Below are positions 52,049 to 61,800 of a stretch of DNA of 64,000 bases, one piece after another (position 1 is the stretch's first letter; the number at the start of each line of letters is the position of its first letter). The DNA lies in the NCBI RefSeq assembly GCF_001306455.1, contig NZ_LGTQ01000005.1:186001-250000 (forward strand). Reading direction: 5' to 3'. Source of the stretch: Jiulongibacter sediminis. Lineage in GTDB: Bacteria; Bacteroidota; Bacteroidia; Cytophagales; Spirosomataceae. A program made the translations under genes and the position numbers. The notes under the pieces are model-generated. The model made no database searches and had not been told where the DNA came from. It worked only from the letters and a program-made list of their open reading frames with translations.

Positions 52049-52516
52049 ATGAATTCTGAAGAGTTTAAAGAAAACCCAATTGACGATTTTAAGGCCGCTG
52101 AAAATCCGGGTCTTATGGAGTACGCTCATACTGCCGGAGGTGCGGTAATCAGGCCTGAAGATATGGGTAAGGTCAAAGGTAAAGCCCAAATGGCCATGCG
52201 TCAGCAGACTTTTGATCAGTTGGAGAAGATTTACCGTCAAATGGAGTTTCTTAACAAACAGGCTGAAGGCATCAAAAGCCGTATAGAAGTTTCAGAACGC
52301 ATTTATAATGCTCAGATGAGTTTTGAACCTGTCATAAATCATCACTACTATCTATATGAACGAAAGGATGGAACTGACATGCTCTCAATGGTTTCCCCGG
52401 AAGAATGGGGACGGAAAATTCCTTTTAACCGATTCTTAGCCAAAGTCTTCCTTTTAGCTGACCACACCTGGAAAGTTGACTTTGTGGAGGTGGAAAGAGA
52501 GAGTATTGAAATCTAA
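52049..52516 (+). CDS. DUF2452 protein
   Basis: 155 residues. It begins ENPIDDFKAAENPGLMEYAHTAGGAVIRPEDMGKVKGKA, followed by a long helix (MAMRQQTFDQLEKIYRQMEFLNKQAEGIKSRIEVSERIYNAQM) and FEPVINHHYYLYERKDG, then LSMVSPEEWGRKIPF. This is the DUF2452 pattern, a family whose function is not known. Cytoplasmic. Nothing recognisable surrounds it; about 270 bases without a gene follow. Confidence 0.82.
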   Translation: MNSEEFKENPIDDFKAAENPGLMEYAHTAGGAVIRPEDMGKVKGKAQMAMRQQTFDQLEKIYRQMEFLNKQAEGIKSRIEVSERIYNAQMSFEPVINHHYYLYERKDGTDMLSMVSPEEWGRKIPFNRFLAKVFLLADHTWKVDFVEVERESIEI

Positions 52517-52786
52517 AACCTTCGCACTTAGAGTACTTTTTGTTTTCAAAAACTCCTGTAAAGGGTTCTAGTCCTTCATCAACTTTAATTAAACTGAATT
52601 TCAGAATTGCATTTGTCATGATGAACTAACGGAATTCAATTTAACGGTCAAAAAATACCTATTTACATTATGTTATGCCTCTCGTGGGATACGGAACTTT
52701 GTTTAGTTCATTCATTGAAACAAGATTCAATGGAAGCTATCTCAAAAGCTCCGAATTTAAATTGTTAAACATCAGGCAATTATCCC

Positions 52787-53860
52787 ATGAAAATTAAATT
52801 AGTACTTCTGCTTTTCAGCTTTTCGTTTCTCGATTCTAATGCACAGGAATTTTTAGACGTTGCCGGGGGCAATGCTTCAATTGTAAACACAGGAACCACA
52901 AAGCTTGAGATATTGTCAAAAAGTCCTTCTGGCTCCGCAGGGGTTGGTTTTGGCGATGATAATACTGTCAAAGCAGTAACAGGCTATAGCGGGGGAGATG
53001 ATTTGTTCAAGATTAATCACACTCCTGAATTGACTTCGAATCACCTTACCATTGATAATTCCGGGATGATCGGATTGAATTCTGTACCGGCTAATGCCCG
53101 GTTATTTATCAAACACAATTCTACTTCAGGTTTATCCGGGTCGGCACATTTAGAGCTTCAGGAGACAGGTCCTTCTGACTTTGCCAGATTAAAATTTACA
53201 AACGAGGGAAATACAGCCCAATGGACAATGGCCGCCCGAAGTGAGGATGGAAGTGCCTTGCTGAACTTTTTCTATAACGATGGGACAGACTTCGCAAATA
53301 TTCTTTCTTTAGATGGAGATCTCTTTAGGGTTGGGATAAGACAAACAGAGCCCGAAGCCTATTTACACATCAGGCAGGTGGATGCCAATGTAGATGCCCT
53401 TATCCTGGAAAACGATGACCAGACAGGAGGAGAAAAGTGGGGTTTGCGAATAGAGGACGACGATTTGGAATTCAGGTTTGAGGGTGACTTAAGGGCCTAT
53501 ATTTCTTCAGCTACAGGGGCATACACGGCGGTTCCGCCTGTTAGTTCCGCTTCAAATTTAAGAAAAGCCAGTGGTACTTCTGAAGATGAAATTATGAATA
53601 CGATATCTCAATTTGATCTCAGAAATCCTGAGGATTTAAAAGAGATGGAAACTGTTTTGCCGGGGCTTTTCCACCAGGCAGAGGGGTCTGAGAATTTGTT
53701 ACTTGATTACTCACAGTTAAACGTAATCTCATTATCGGCTCTGAAAAAACAGAAAGCTCTTTATGAAAAGCAGTCGGAACAGCTCATCGAAATAGACCAA
53801 AAGACAAAGAGTCTTGAAAGCAGGTTGGCTAAGCTAGAAGAAACCCTAAATAGAAATTAA
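52787..53860 (+). CDS. Exported coiled-coil protein, first of two paralogs
   Basis: 357 residues; signal peptide 1-19 (ends SNAQE). The middle is a string of short beta-strands with LTIDNSGMIGLNSVPANARLFIKHNSTSG, ILSLDGDLFRVGIRQTEPEAYLHIRQ and LEFRFEGDLRAYISSATG, reminiscent of trimeric fibre or tail-fibre shafts in Bacteroidota. The last 50 residues are a coiled coil (KKQKALYEKQSEQLIEIDQKTKSLESRLAKLEETL), also typical of homotrimers. Function unknown. The second copy follows after two bases. Confidence 0.75.
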   Translation: MKIKLVLLLFSFSFLDSNAQEFLDVAGGNASIVNTGTTKLEILSKSPSGSAGVGFGDDNTVKAVTGYSGGDDLFKINHTPELTSNHLTIDNSGMIGLNSVPANARLFIKHNSTSGLSGSAHLELQETGPSDFARLKFTNEGNTAQWTMAARSEDGSALLNFFYNDGTDFANILSLDGDLFRVGIRQTEPEAYLHIRQVDANVDALILENDDQTGGEKWGLRIEDDDLEFRFEGDLRAYISSATGAYTAVPPVSSASNLRKASGTSEDEIMNTISQFDLRNPEDLKEMETVLPGLFHQAEGSENLLLDYSQLNVISLSALKKQKALYEKQSEQLIEIDQKTKSLESRLAKLEETLNRN

Positions 53861-53862
53861 TC

Positions 53863-54927
53863 ATGAAGAAGTTTAAAAGTCTATTGCTTTGTCTTTTTGT
53901 AATGAGTCATCTCAGTGCTCAAAACTATTTGGAGATCGTTGGCGACTCTAAAATCACCAATGAAAGTATGGCTTTGTTATCCATTCTTTCAACCGGGACA
54001 GATGAAAACTCCAGAATTGAAACGGGCAGTGATCTTACCTATAAAGCTGGTATTGCTTATAACGGAGTTAATGACGTTGTCATACTAAGAGGTAAGCTCG
54101 GCGAAGGCGGTTTAATGATGAATCAAAACGGTAAAATCGGGATTAATGAGGTGCCGGGTGATGCCCGATTATTTATAAAGCAAAACTCCACCTCAGGTTA
54201 TTCCGGGTTTTCGCAGTTACATCTTGAAGAGGCATTCGCTGGTGGTGAATCATTTATTAAAATGAAAAATGAAGGTAGTTCGGATGCATGGGGAATCACC
54301 GCCAATGCAGGTGTTGTGACAGGAAAGTTTAAATTAACCAAGTTTGACGCAACTCAATCAGTTGATTTAATAACTCTGGACGGTGATACATTCAGAGCAG
54401 GAATTCATAATACCTCACCTGAAGCTTATCTACATCTTAAACAGCAATTTGCGGGTATAGATGCGATGGCCTTTGAAGAACCCGCCAGTCAGGGCTCTGA
54501 TAAATGGAGCTTTAGGATTGGTGATAATGACATTCTAATATATTTCAACGGAGGTATCAGAGGAGGTTTTGATTCTGCTACAGGCAATTATAATAATTTC
54601 CCTCCATCAAGTTCGGTTCCGGAAAAAAATAAAGGACGGCTGGTTCAGGTAGCCAACATTTGTGAACTGGAACCCATGCTTTTTGCCACAAAAAGAGGCA
54701 TGACGTTTTCATATGATCTAAGTTCCGTTTCAGAATCAAATTCTTTGGTCACCTATAAAAATGGGAGACCAGGTTATCTACCAAATGAGGTAGCTCGTGC
54801 GACTGCTGAAGCCTGGAGTAAACTTCAGAACGAGATTCTTCAACGAGCAGAAGAGATCGAGAATAAAAGACAAACGCTTCTGCTTCTGGAGGAAAGAGTT
54901 ACCAAACTTGAAAAGCAAACCCATTAG
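53863..54927 (+). CDS. Exported coiled-coil protein, second of two paralogs
   Basis: 354 residues with a signal peptide (ends LSAQN). It matches the upstream protein across the whole length: EVPGDARLFIKQNSTSGYSG, ITLDGDTFRAGIHNTSPEAYLHLKQ, GGIRGGFDSATGNY and a closing coiled coil (NEILQRAEEIENKRQTLLLLEERVTKLEKQ). The central region is the most diverged. Tandem duplication followed by divergence is likely. Two bases separate it from its twin. Confidence 0.75.
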   Translation: MKKFKSLLLCLFVMSHLSAQNYLEIVGDSKITNESMALLSILSTGTDENSRIETGSDLTYKAGIAYNGVNDVVILRGKLGEGGLMMNQNGKIGINEVPGDARLFIKQNSTSGYSGFSQLHLEEAFAGGESFIKMKNEGSSDAWGITANAGVVTGKFKLTKFDATQSVDLITLDGDTFRAGIHNTSPEAYLHLKQQFAGIDAMAFEEPASQGSDKWSFRIGDNDILIYFNGGIRGGFDSATGNYNNFPPSSSVPEKNKGRLVQVANICELEPMLFATKRGMTFSYDLSSVSESNSLVTYKNGRPGYLPNEVARATAEAWSKLQNEILQRAEEIENKRQTLLLLEERVTKLEKQTH

Positions 54928-54932
54928 GTTTA

Positions 54933-55514
54933 TTAGCCCAATACAAAAAGGTTCTCTTTTATAAGTTTGATGGCGATGGCCAAAAGGATCAAACCAAAAA
55001 CCTTTTGTAAGACCTCAATACTAGCAGCACTGATTTTCTTTTCGAGCCATTTCGAAGATTTTAAAACAGCGTAGACCAAAACAAGGTTAATTAAAATACC
55101 AATGATAATGCTCTCCACATGATAGGCAGCCTTTAAAGAAAGGAGGGAGGTCATAGTACCGGCACCGGCAATAATAGGAAAAGCCAGCGGAACAATAGAG
55201 CTGCTTCTGGCCCCCGTGGTGGGGTTATGTTTGAAGATTTCTCTACCCAGTATCATCTCAAAGCCCATCAGTAAAAGAATAATAGCACCAGCAACTGCAA
55301 AAGAGCTAACATCAACACCAAATAAAGCCAGAATCTGGGTTCCCAGATAGAGGTAACCAAACATCAGTAAACCTGATACAAGGGTAGTGCGTTCTGCATG
55401 AATTTCTCCGGTTTTCTTCCTGATATTCAATATGATAGGTATAGATCCCAGAATATCAATGATAGAAAATAGAATTAGGGAAACGGAGAGGATTTCTTTA
55501 GGATCTAATTTCAT
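54933..55514 (-). CDS. MarC-family integral membrane protein
   Basis: 193 residues with six hydrophobic segments, the MarC pattern. Conserved features include the FSIIDILGSIPIILNI segment in the first helix, GFEMILG and the SIVPLAFPIIAGAGTMTSLLSL loop, where the PLA-PxxxGPG-like pattern of the family appears. Despite the name no role in drug resistance is established. Its start overlaps the 3' end of the aminotransferase gene by 17 bases. Confidence 0.92.
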   Translation of the reverse strand: MKLDPKEILSVSLILFSIIDILGSIPIILNIRKKTGEIHAERTTLVSGLLMFGYLYLGTQILALFGVDVSSFAVAGAIILLLMGFEMILGREIFKHNPTTGARSSSIVPLAFPIIAGAGTMTSLLSLKAAYHVESIIIGILINLVLVYAVLKSSKWLEKKISAASIEVLQKVFGLILLAIAIKLIKENLFVLG

Positions 55515-56568
55515 GAGCAGTTTGTTTTATGAAGTTTTTTAATTGTTCGGTTTCTTCATCGGTGATGGCCGGGAAGTTGGCTATTCGGAAAGAATTTTCT
55601 TTCCATTCTCCGTAACCGTTGCCGAGTAAAATACCGTGTTCGTTTGCTTTATTTTTGAGTTTGCTGAGTTGAGCAGGATTAATTTCAAAAGCCAACACTG
55701 ACTGCGACCGGCAAAGTTCATTTTTGACTAACGAAAAATAGCCTTCTTTCTCGAAGAAAGCATAGAGATCTGCCGCTCTTTGCTTAAGCTTTTGATCAAT
55801 ATGCTCAATCGTCTCAACTTCCTTAGATATTCCATTCAGAAGGAAAATATTGAGAATGTTTGGCGTGTAGTTTGTTTGGTACTTTTTAAAGTTCTCGCGA
55901 ATGAAGTTCAGGCTGTTATAGTGGTTCCTTTCATTCACTTTTTCGGCTTCCTTAAGTCCTTTTGGCGAACATATCAATATACCCATTCCTGAGGGCAAAC
56001 CGAGTCCTTTCTGTACCGAGGCCAACCAGAAATCACCTTCTGTGAAGTCAATTTTCTGAGCACCTAATGATGAGGTTATGTCAAAGCACCTTAAACTTTT
56101 TGAAGGTAAAACCTCAATAAACTGATTTTGAATTACTGTACCATTACTGGTTTCGTTTTGAACTGCACAGTAAAAGTTAGCGTCAGGATCAAGTTCTACC
56201 TTTTCTATGGTCTCATCCAGTTTATATCTGGAACCTCTGATAACGGTTGAGGCTTCTGCCGCCGGATTTGTGACCGTATATTTAAACCATTTTTTACCAA
56301 AGGCTCCGTTGTATAAAAATTGTACTCTTCCACCAATGACCGACTGAGCCAAAATCTCCCAGGCCTCAGTTGCCGAGGAGGTGAAAAAGACCTCATATTC
56401 ATACGGGATGCCCTGCTTTTCTTTAAAGATCTCAATCGTTTCTTTGAGCAAATCCATGAAAGCCGGACTACGGTGATTCATTTGAAGAATCCCCGAATCA
56501 AAAGCCTCATTCAGGTATTTTTTTACCTGAGGGTATATTTTTGATGGGCCCGGATAAAAAGTAATCAT
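55498..56568 (-). CDS. Class V aminotransferase, phosphoserine aminotransferase-like
   Basis: 356 residues. Class V fold: ITFYPGPSKIYPQV at the start, NHRSPAFMDLL, FTSSATEAWEIL, the PLP Asp in LRCFDITSSLGAQ and the PLP Lys in LASVQKGLGLPSGMGI. It is most like SerC and archaeal-type phosphoserine/alanine-glyoxylate transaminases. Function in serine synthesis is likely but not certain, as no serA is adjacent. Overlaps marC by 17 bases. Confidence 0.83.
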   Translation of the reverse strand: MITFYPGPSKIYPQVKKYLNEAFDSGILQMNHRSPAFMDLLKETIEIFKEKQGIPYEYEVFFTSSATEAWEILAQSVIGGRVQFLYNGAFGKKWFKYTVTNPAAEASTVIRGSRYKLDETIEKVELDPDANFYCAVQNETSNGTVIQNQFIEVLPSKSLRCFDITSSLGAQKIDFTEGDFWLASVQKGLGLPSGMGILICSPKGLKEAEKVNERNHYNSLNFIRENFKKYQTNYTPNILNIFLLNGISKEVETIEHIDQKLKQRAADLYAFFEKEGYFSLVKNELCRSQSVLAFEINPAQLSKLKNKANEHGILLGNGYGEWKENSFRIANFPAITDEETEQLKNFIKQTAHEIRS

Positions 56569-56715
56569 ACAGCTCTAAATTCTCCGCAAAGGTCTTAAAA
56601 TTCTATGGATAGCCCTTGGGTTTCACCTTAAAATAAGTTTATAGTTTGATGATACAACCTTTCTGCTAATCATCTCATTTTGAGAGGGTAAATTGTTGAA
56701 TCTGATTACAGGATT

Positions 56716-57237
56716 ATGCGAAAACTCTACCTATTTCTTTTATTCTTGCCGTTCATTGAGGCCTGTGAGACTTCTGCCGGTCTTGCTGATGAGACCGTCG
56801 AGGCTTATGTACCGGTCTATAAATCCTATGAAGAAATGAGTCAGGTTAGGCTTGATCCTTCCAAAAAGCTTGAAAAATCCGGTAAAATATACATCTACAA
56901 AACCGCACTTTTGATTAGTGAGCCGGGTCAGGGTGTTCATATTTTCGATAACCGGGATTCCCGAAAACCAAAACGCCTGAATTTCATTGCTGTGCCCGGG
57001 AACAGGGATATGGAGTTAAAGGATAATATTCTTTATGTAGACAATGGGCTGGATTTAGTAACTATTGATATTTCTGACATTGAAAATATGAAAGTGTTGA
57101 ACCGAACCAAAGATGTTTTCCCGTATCCGATGTACCCTGATAGGGAAGGGGTAAAATTTGTGTGCCCTGATCCGTCAAAGGGATATGTGGTTGATTGGGT
57201 TTTGGATAATGTTGAGGATCCTAAATGTTACAGATAA
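56716..57237 (+). CDS. Small lipoprotein with LVIVD-like propeller segment
   Basis: 173 residues; signal peptide with a Cys at residue 17 (PFIEACETS) suggests lipidation. The body has KIYIYKTALLISEPGQGVHIFDNRDSRKPKRLNFIAVPGNRDMELKDNILYVDNGLDLVTIDISDI, i.e. a couple of LVIVD-type blades. That is too few for a full propeller, so it may complete one with the next gene's product or be a truncated form. The stop overlaps the next start by one base (TAATG). Confidence 0.68.
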   Translation: MRKLYLFLLFLPFIEACETSAGLADETVEAYVPVYKSYEEMSQVRLDPSKKLEKSGKIYIYKTALLISEPGQGVHIFDNRDSRKPKRLNFIAVPGNRDMELKDNILYVDNGLDLVTIDISDIENMKVLNRTKDVFPYPMYPDREGVKFVCPDPSKGYVVDWVLDNVEDPKCYR

Positions 57238-57998
57238 TGAAGAAGTTAGCTTTACTTTTTGTCGCTATTTCAGCGTGGTCCTGTACAGGCGATGTGGGTT
57301 TTGCAAATTCTGATTCCGGTTTTGAATCGGGAGCTCCGGGTAACACCGGCAGAGGTGGAAGTCTGGCAAGGTTTACGATCATTGATGACTTTCTTTACAC
57401 GGTAAATGGAAATGATCTGAAGTTTTTTCAGCTGAACGGAGCTGAAACTCTACCTAAAGGGTCGATTACGCTGAATGCCTTTGCTGAAACTATCTTTCCT
57501 TTCCGAAATCATCTACTGATTGGTACCCGAACGGGGATGCATATTTATGGTTTGGAGAATCCTGAAAATCCAAATTATGTATCACAATATCAGCATTTCG
57601 CCAGTTGTGATCCGGTAGTGGCTCAAGGCAATCATGCCTACGTAACTTTGAGAAACGGAACACCATGCATGTGGGGGCAGAATCAACTTGATATTCTGGA
57701 TATCAGCTCTTTTTCAAACCCGATTCATCGTAACTCGGTACAGATGCAAAATCCGCAAGGGCTGGCCGCTGATGGGGACAAACTTTATGTGTGTGAAGGG
57801 CAAAACGGGATGGCAATTTTTGATATTACTGATCCTGAGTTTCCACAGCTTGAAGATTATAAAACGGACGTAAAGCCCTTTGATGTTATTGCTTTTGGCA
57901 ATAAACTTATTCTTACCGGAGAAAATGGAATAAGCCAGTACGCAACTAATGAAACGGATCAGTTACAACTTTTAAGTACCATACAATTAGGTGAATAA
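57237..57998 (+). CDS. LVIVD-repeat lipoprotein
   Basis: 253 residues from ATG 57237; lipobox-like end of the signal (ISAWSC). Four or five LVIVD blades follow (LARFTIIDDFLYTVNGNDLKFFQL, NHLLIGTRTGMHIYGLENPENPNYVSQY, QNQLDILDISSFSNPIHRN, DKLYVCEGQNGMAIFDITDPEFPQLED, NKLILTGENGISQY), a surface beta-propeller. Such proteins may bind partner proteins or substrates; function unknown. It overlaps both neighbours by a few bases, so the three genes form one operon. Confidence 0.75.
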   Translation: MKKLALLFVAISAWSCTGDVGFANSDSGFESGAPGNTGRGGSLARFTIIDDFLYTVNGNDLKFFQLNGAETLPKGSITLNAFAETIFPFRNHLLIGTRTGMHIYGLENPENPNYVSQYQHFASCDPVVAQGNHAYVTLRNGTPCMWGQNQLDILDISSFSNPIHRNSVQMQNPQGLAADGDKLYVCEGQNGMAIFDITDPEFPQLEDYKTDVKPFDVIAFGNKLILTGENGISQYATNETDQLQLLSTIQLGE

Positions 57999-58701
57999 AT
58001 TTGTCTTCTTTCTGTTGTTTGTTCTTGCTCAATTCACTTTTGCTCAGCAGGATACCACTTCTTTTAAATTGTTAAAAGTAAGTCCTTTACATGTGTTTGA
58101 TCTCGACAACGGGATAAGTCTGGCGTTTGAAAATTCAAAGGACGGAATCAGGTCATTTCAGCTGGAGGCAGGGTATGGCCATTCTGACGCGAATCTTTGG
58201 TTGGCTATGGATGATTTCGCAGACTATGAACAGTTCGGAGGGTATCAGCTTTTCAGGGTACGGGCCGAGTGGCGAAAGTATTTCAAAAAGCCCGACACCA
58301 CGCCACCGAGTGGATTGTACTACGCTTTTGATTTTTTAGGGAAACATGTCTTCAAAAATGAAGATTTCAATGTTGGCAGGCAGCCTATTGCCGGTCAACC
58401 CCAATATTTTGAAAAAGTTGAGGGAAAGGTGAAAAAGACAGTAGGTGGTTTCCATTTCAAAATTGGTAATCAAATACCGCTGAACTCCGGGTACTCAGCC
58501 AAAACCGATTGGTACCTTGACCTTTTTGCAGGCCTCGGTTTCAGAGTTGTTTACAATTCTTTTACCTACCCTTTTGAGGAGGCTTCTGACCAAATCAACA
58601 CCTTCAATGTTAGAAGCCTGGGTACTATTATCACCCGAAAAGATCGACCTGTTCCGGTTGTTAGTGGAGCCTTTGGTCTCAAAATTGGGAAGGTCTTGTA
58701 G
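57991..58701 (+). CDS. Outer-membrane beta-barrel-like protein
   Basis: 236 residues starting with GTG 57991; signal peptide ends FTFAQQD. The body is a series of amphipathic strands (DNGISLAFENSKDGIRSFQLEAGYG, YQLFRVRAEWRKYFKK, GLYYAFDFLGKHVF, GGFHFKIGNQIPLNSG, WYLDLFAGLGFRVVYNSF) like the small DUF3575-type outer-membrane proteins. It overlaps the LVIVD gene by eight bases. The barrel and the two propeller lipoproteins may form one surface complex. Confidence 0.7.
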   Translation: MNKFVFFLLFVLAQFTFAQQDTTSFKLLKVSPLHVFDLDNGISLAFENSKDGIRSFQLEAGYGHSDANLWLAMDDFADYEQFGGYQLFRVRAEWRKYFKKPDTTPPSGLYYAFDFLGKHVFKNEDFNVGRQPIAGQPQYFEKVEGKVKKTVGGFHFKIGNQIPLNSGYSAKTDWYLDLFAGLGFRVVYNSFTYPFEEASDQINTFNVRSLGTIITRKDRPVPVVSGAFGLKIGKVL

Positions 58702-58874
58702 CCAGTACTTTACTTAGTCTTTCTCCCCTCTTAATTATCTATTTTACTCTTTTGGCACGGTCATTGAATCTTAATTGATTAGTCAGAGCTCACTACTCTG
58801 ATCAGGAGTTAACTCTCCGGATCAAGGATGCCGGTTTTTCTGGTTCAAGGATCTTTTCAAGAAGTAAAAGATAG

Positions 58875-61800
58875 GTGATTAAAAACGATCAAAAGATATA
58901 TAGTCCGCTAGCGGTAACTTATAGCCTTCCATTATGGAGGGTTTTGGCGTTTGTATTCGTCCTTTTTGCTCAAAACAGCTTTTCGCAAAACGTTCAGAGA
59001 GAGCTTGTAGAAAACGGAGACTTTGATAGCAATAACACTTACAGGGGTTACAATTCAGATGTACCGACCAACTATTCAAACGGCGGTAGTGGCGGTAGTC
59101 ATGAGATAACCAGCAATCCAAACAATGAGTGGAACTGGGCACCCAATTTTGGGGACCATACTCCGGGAAACAATATGATGATCGTGGACGGTGCCAGCTG
59201 GGCCGGTCATCGAATTTGGTACAATAACTTTTATCTGGAAGCCGGGCGAACCTATACTTTTTCGGTATGGGTTCGTGACTTTTGGGGTGGTTCTAATGCC
59301 GGTGAGTTATACTGGTCGGTAGGTGGTTCTCAAGTCGGAACAACTGTTAAAGCTGTTGATGGTGTATGGACACAATTGGAAGTAACTTTTGTTGCCACAA
59401 CCACTGGTTTTCAAACGATCGCGATTCATAACAATCAGGGAGGAAATTCAGGCAATGACTTTGCCATTGACGATGTCTCTATTATCGAAGAAATTTCGCC
59501 AACCTGTTCAGGCAATTTTTACGATACCGGTGGGCCCTTCAATGATTATTCGCCCAATGAAGACTATTACGTGACCTACTGTGCTCCCTATGGTCAACGC
59601 ATTCGGTTTACTTTTAATAGTTTTAATACACAAAACAGAGATCGTCTTGAGATTTTTGACGGCATTGATCAAAATGCTGATAGGATAGCCAGAATTGATA
59701 AAAATCATGATGGCGACGTTTATACTTCCTCAGACAATTGTTTGACTTTCAGATTTAGATCAAACAGTAATGGAGAAGGCAGCGGCTGGAATGCCACAAT
59801 CTCCTGTGTAGATGATAATGAATGTGAAGATCTGAGTCAGCTCGTTATAAATGATTTAGGTGGTGGAGCTGATATTGACATTACCGCAGGGGCAACAATT
59901 TATTCCAATCAGTTGCCAACTTCCTGGAATCTGGAGGCTATCGTGAATGGTTTGAGCGGCTCTGATGATAATAATGGTGTAAGTGTAACCTTCGATATTA
60001 CCGGAGACGCAAATACATCAAATACTGAAAACACCCAACCTTACCGTAGCCCGAATGACAACAACCCTTACAACTGGGGGGAAGGAACCTATTACATTAC
60101 AACCACGCTCTATGAAGACAACGGAGCTGGTGGGAAAGTCTGTGGTTTGCTTGAGACCGAACTAATCATTAACGAATGTAATCTGGTTGGTTTAAATCCA
60201 ACCTCTAACGGGCCATTATGTGCCGGGGCAACTTTGAATTTTACCTCAGGAACTCTTCCCGGAGGATCTACCTACAGTTGGGTAGGACCAAATGGGTTTA
60301 CAAGTTCAAATGAGACGCCTTCAATTCCGAATGTAACCACATCGGCTACAGGAATCTATACGGTTACAGCCGAGTATGATGGCTGCACGGCCACAGCTAC
60401 TGTGGCGGTTCTTGTTGAGCAGGTTCCTCAGGCTATCGTCGGCCTGACTGAGGCTACCTGTGGATTAAATGATGGTGCAATCACCTTTACTTTTCCGGAC
60501 GTAAGTGGGAGAAGCGGACTTGAGTTTAGTTTAAACGGAGGGAGTTCTTACTTGGCTCAGGTTCCTGATAACAGTGGTTCTGTTACCTATTCAGGTCAGG
60601 CACCGGGTACCTATTCACTTTGGGTTCGATGGGATAACGATGAATGTCCGGTCTATCTGGGTGATTATACCATTCTGCAATCAAGAGGTACGATGAATGT
60701 GACCGGTGACCTTGGGATTTGTATTGGAGAAAGTACAACGTTGACGGCCACGCTTCAAAATGGAGTTTCGCCGGTAAATTATTCATGGGGAAGTGGTTTA
60801 GGGACAGGTGCTTCAAAAACTGTAACTCCTAACATGAGTACGGTGTACAATGTAACCGCCACAGATGCCAGCGGTTGTTCAGCAACAGCCACGGTTCAGG
60901 TGGTGGTTCATAATTTACCAGTAGTTTTCCCGTCCAGTAACAGTCCGGTTTGTGGTGGAGGTACTTTAAATCTGACCTCAAACAGTGGTTTTGTCTCTTA
61001 TTTGTGGACAGATCCATTAAACAATACCTATACGGTGAAGGATCCGACGATCTCACCGGTAAACGTTACCTATTCGGGGTCGTATAAAGTTGAAGTTGTG
61101 GATGTAAACGGTTGTGTCAACTCAGATTCGACCAATGTGACCGTAACATCCACCATGAACCCTACGGCTTCCAATACCGGACCATTCTGTGAGGGACAGA
61201 CCATCAATTTAAATGCAACGGGTGGCAATAGTTACGGCTGGGTCGGCCCTGATGCTTTTTCTTCTTCCGGAGCCTCAGTTTCAGCCGGTCTGGCGACCAT
61301 CTCAAAGTCAGGTGTCTATACTGTGACCGCGACGCAATCCGGATCAGGATGTTCGGCGACAGCCACCACAAATGTCATTGTGCTGAGCTCTTCCATAACG
61401 GCTTCAAATGACGGCCCTGAATGTAGCGGAGGAAGTGTACAGTTATCAGTAAGCGGAGGTGGTACCACCTTTACCTGGGCAGGACCAAACGGCTTCAGCT
61501 CTACTCAGCAAAATCCACTGATCAGTAATATTAACTCAAATAAGGAAGGGACATATACGGTGACCAGTAATGTTACCTCTTCTTGTCCTGTTTCAGCAAC
61601 TACGGAAATAACGGTTTTCAGTTTGCCGAATGCATCTGTAATGGACACGGTAAAAGTTTGCACAGGTGACGATGCCAATCTTACGGCTTCCGGAGGTATC
61701 TCTTACCAATGGGTGGGGCCTGGTGGGTTCAGCGAGACCAATACCAGCGGAAATATTACCGTAACTAATGTTACGAATGCCAAATCAGGTATATATACAG

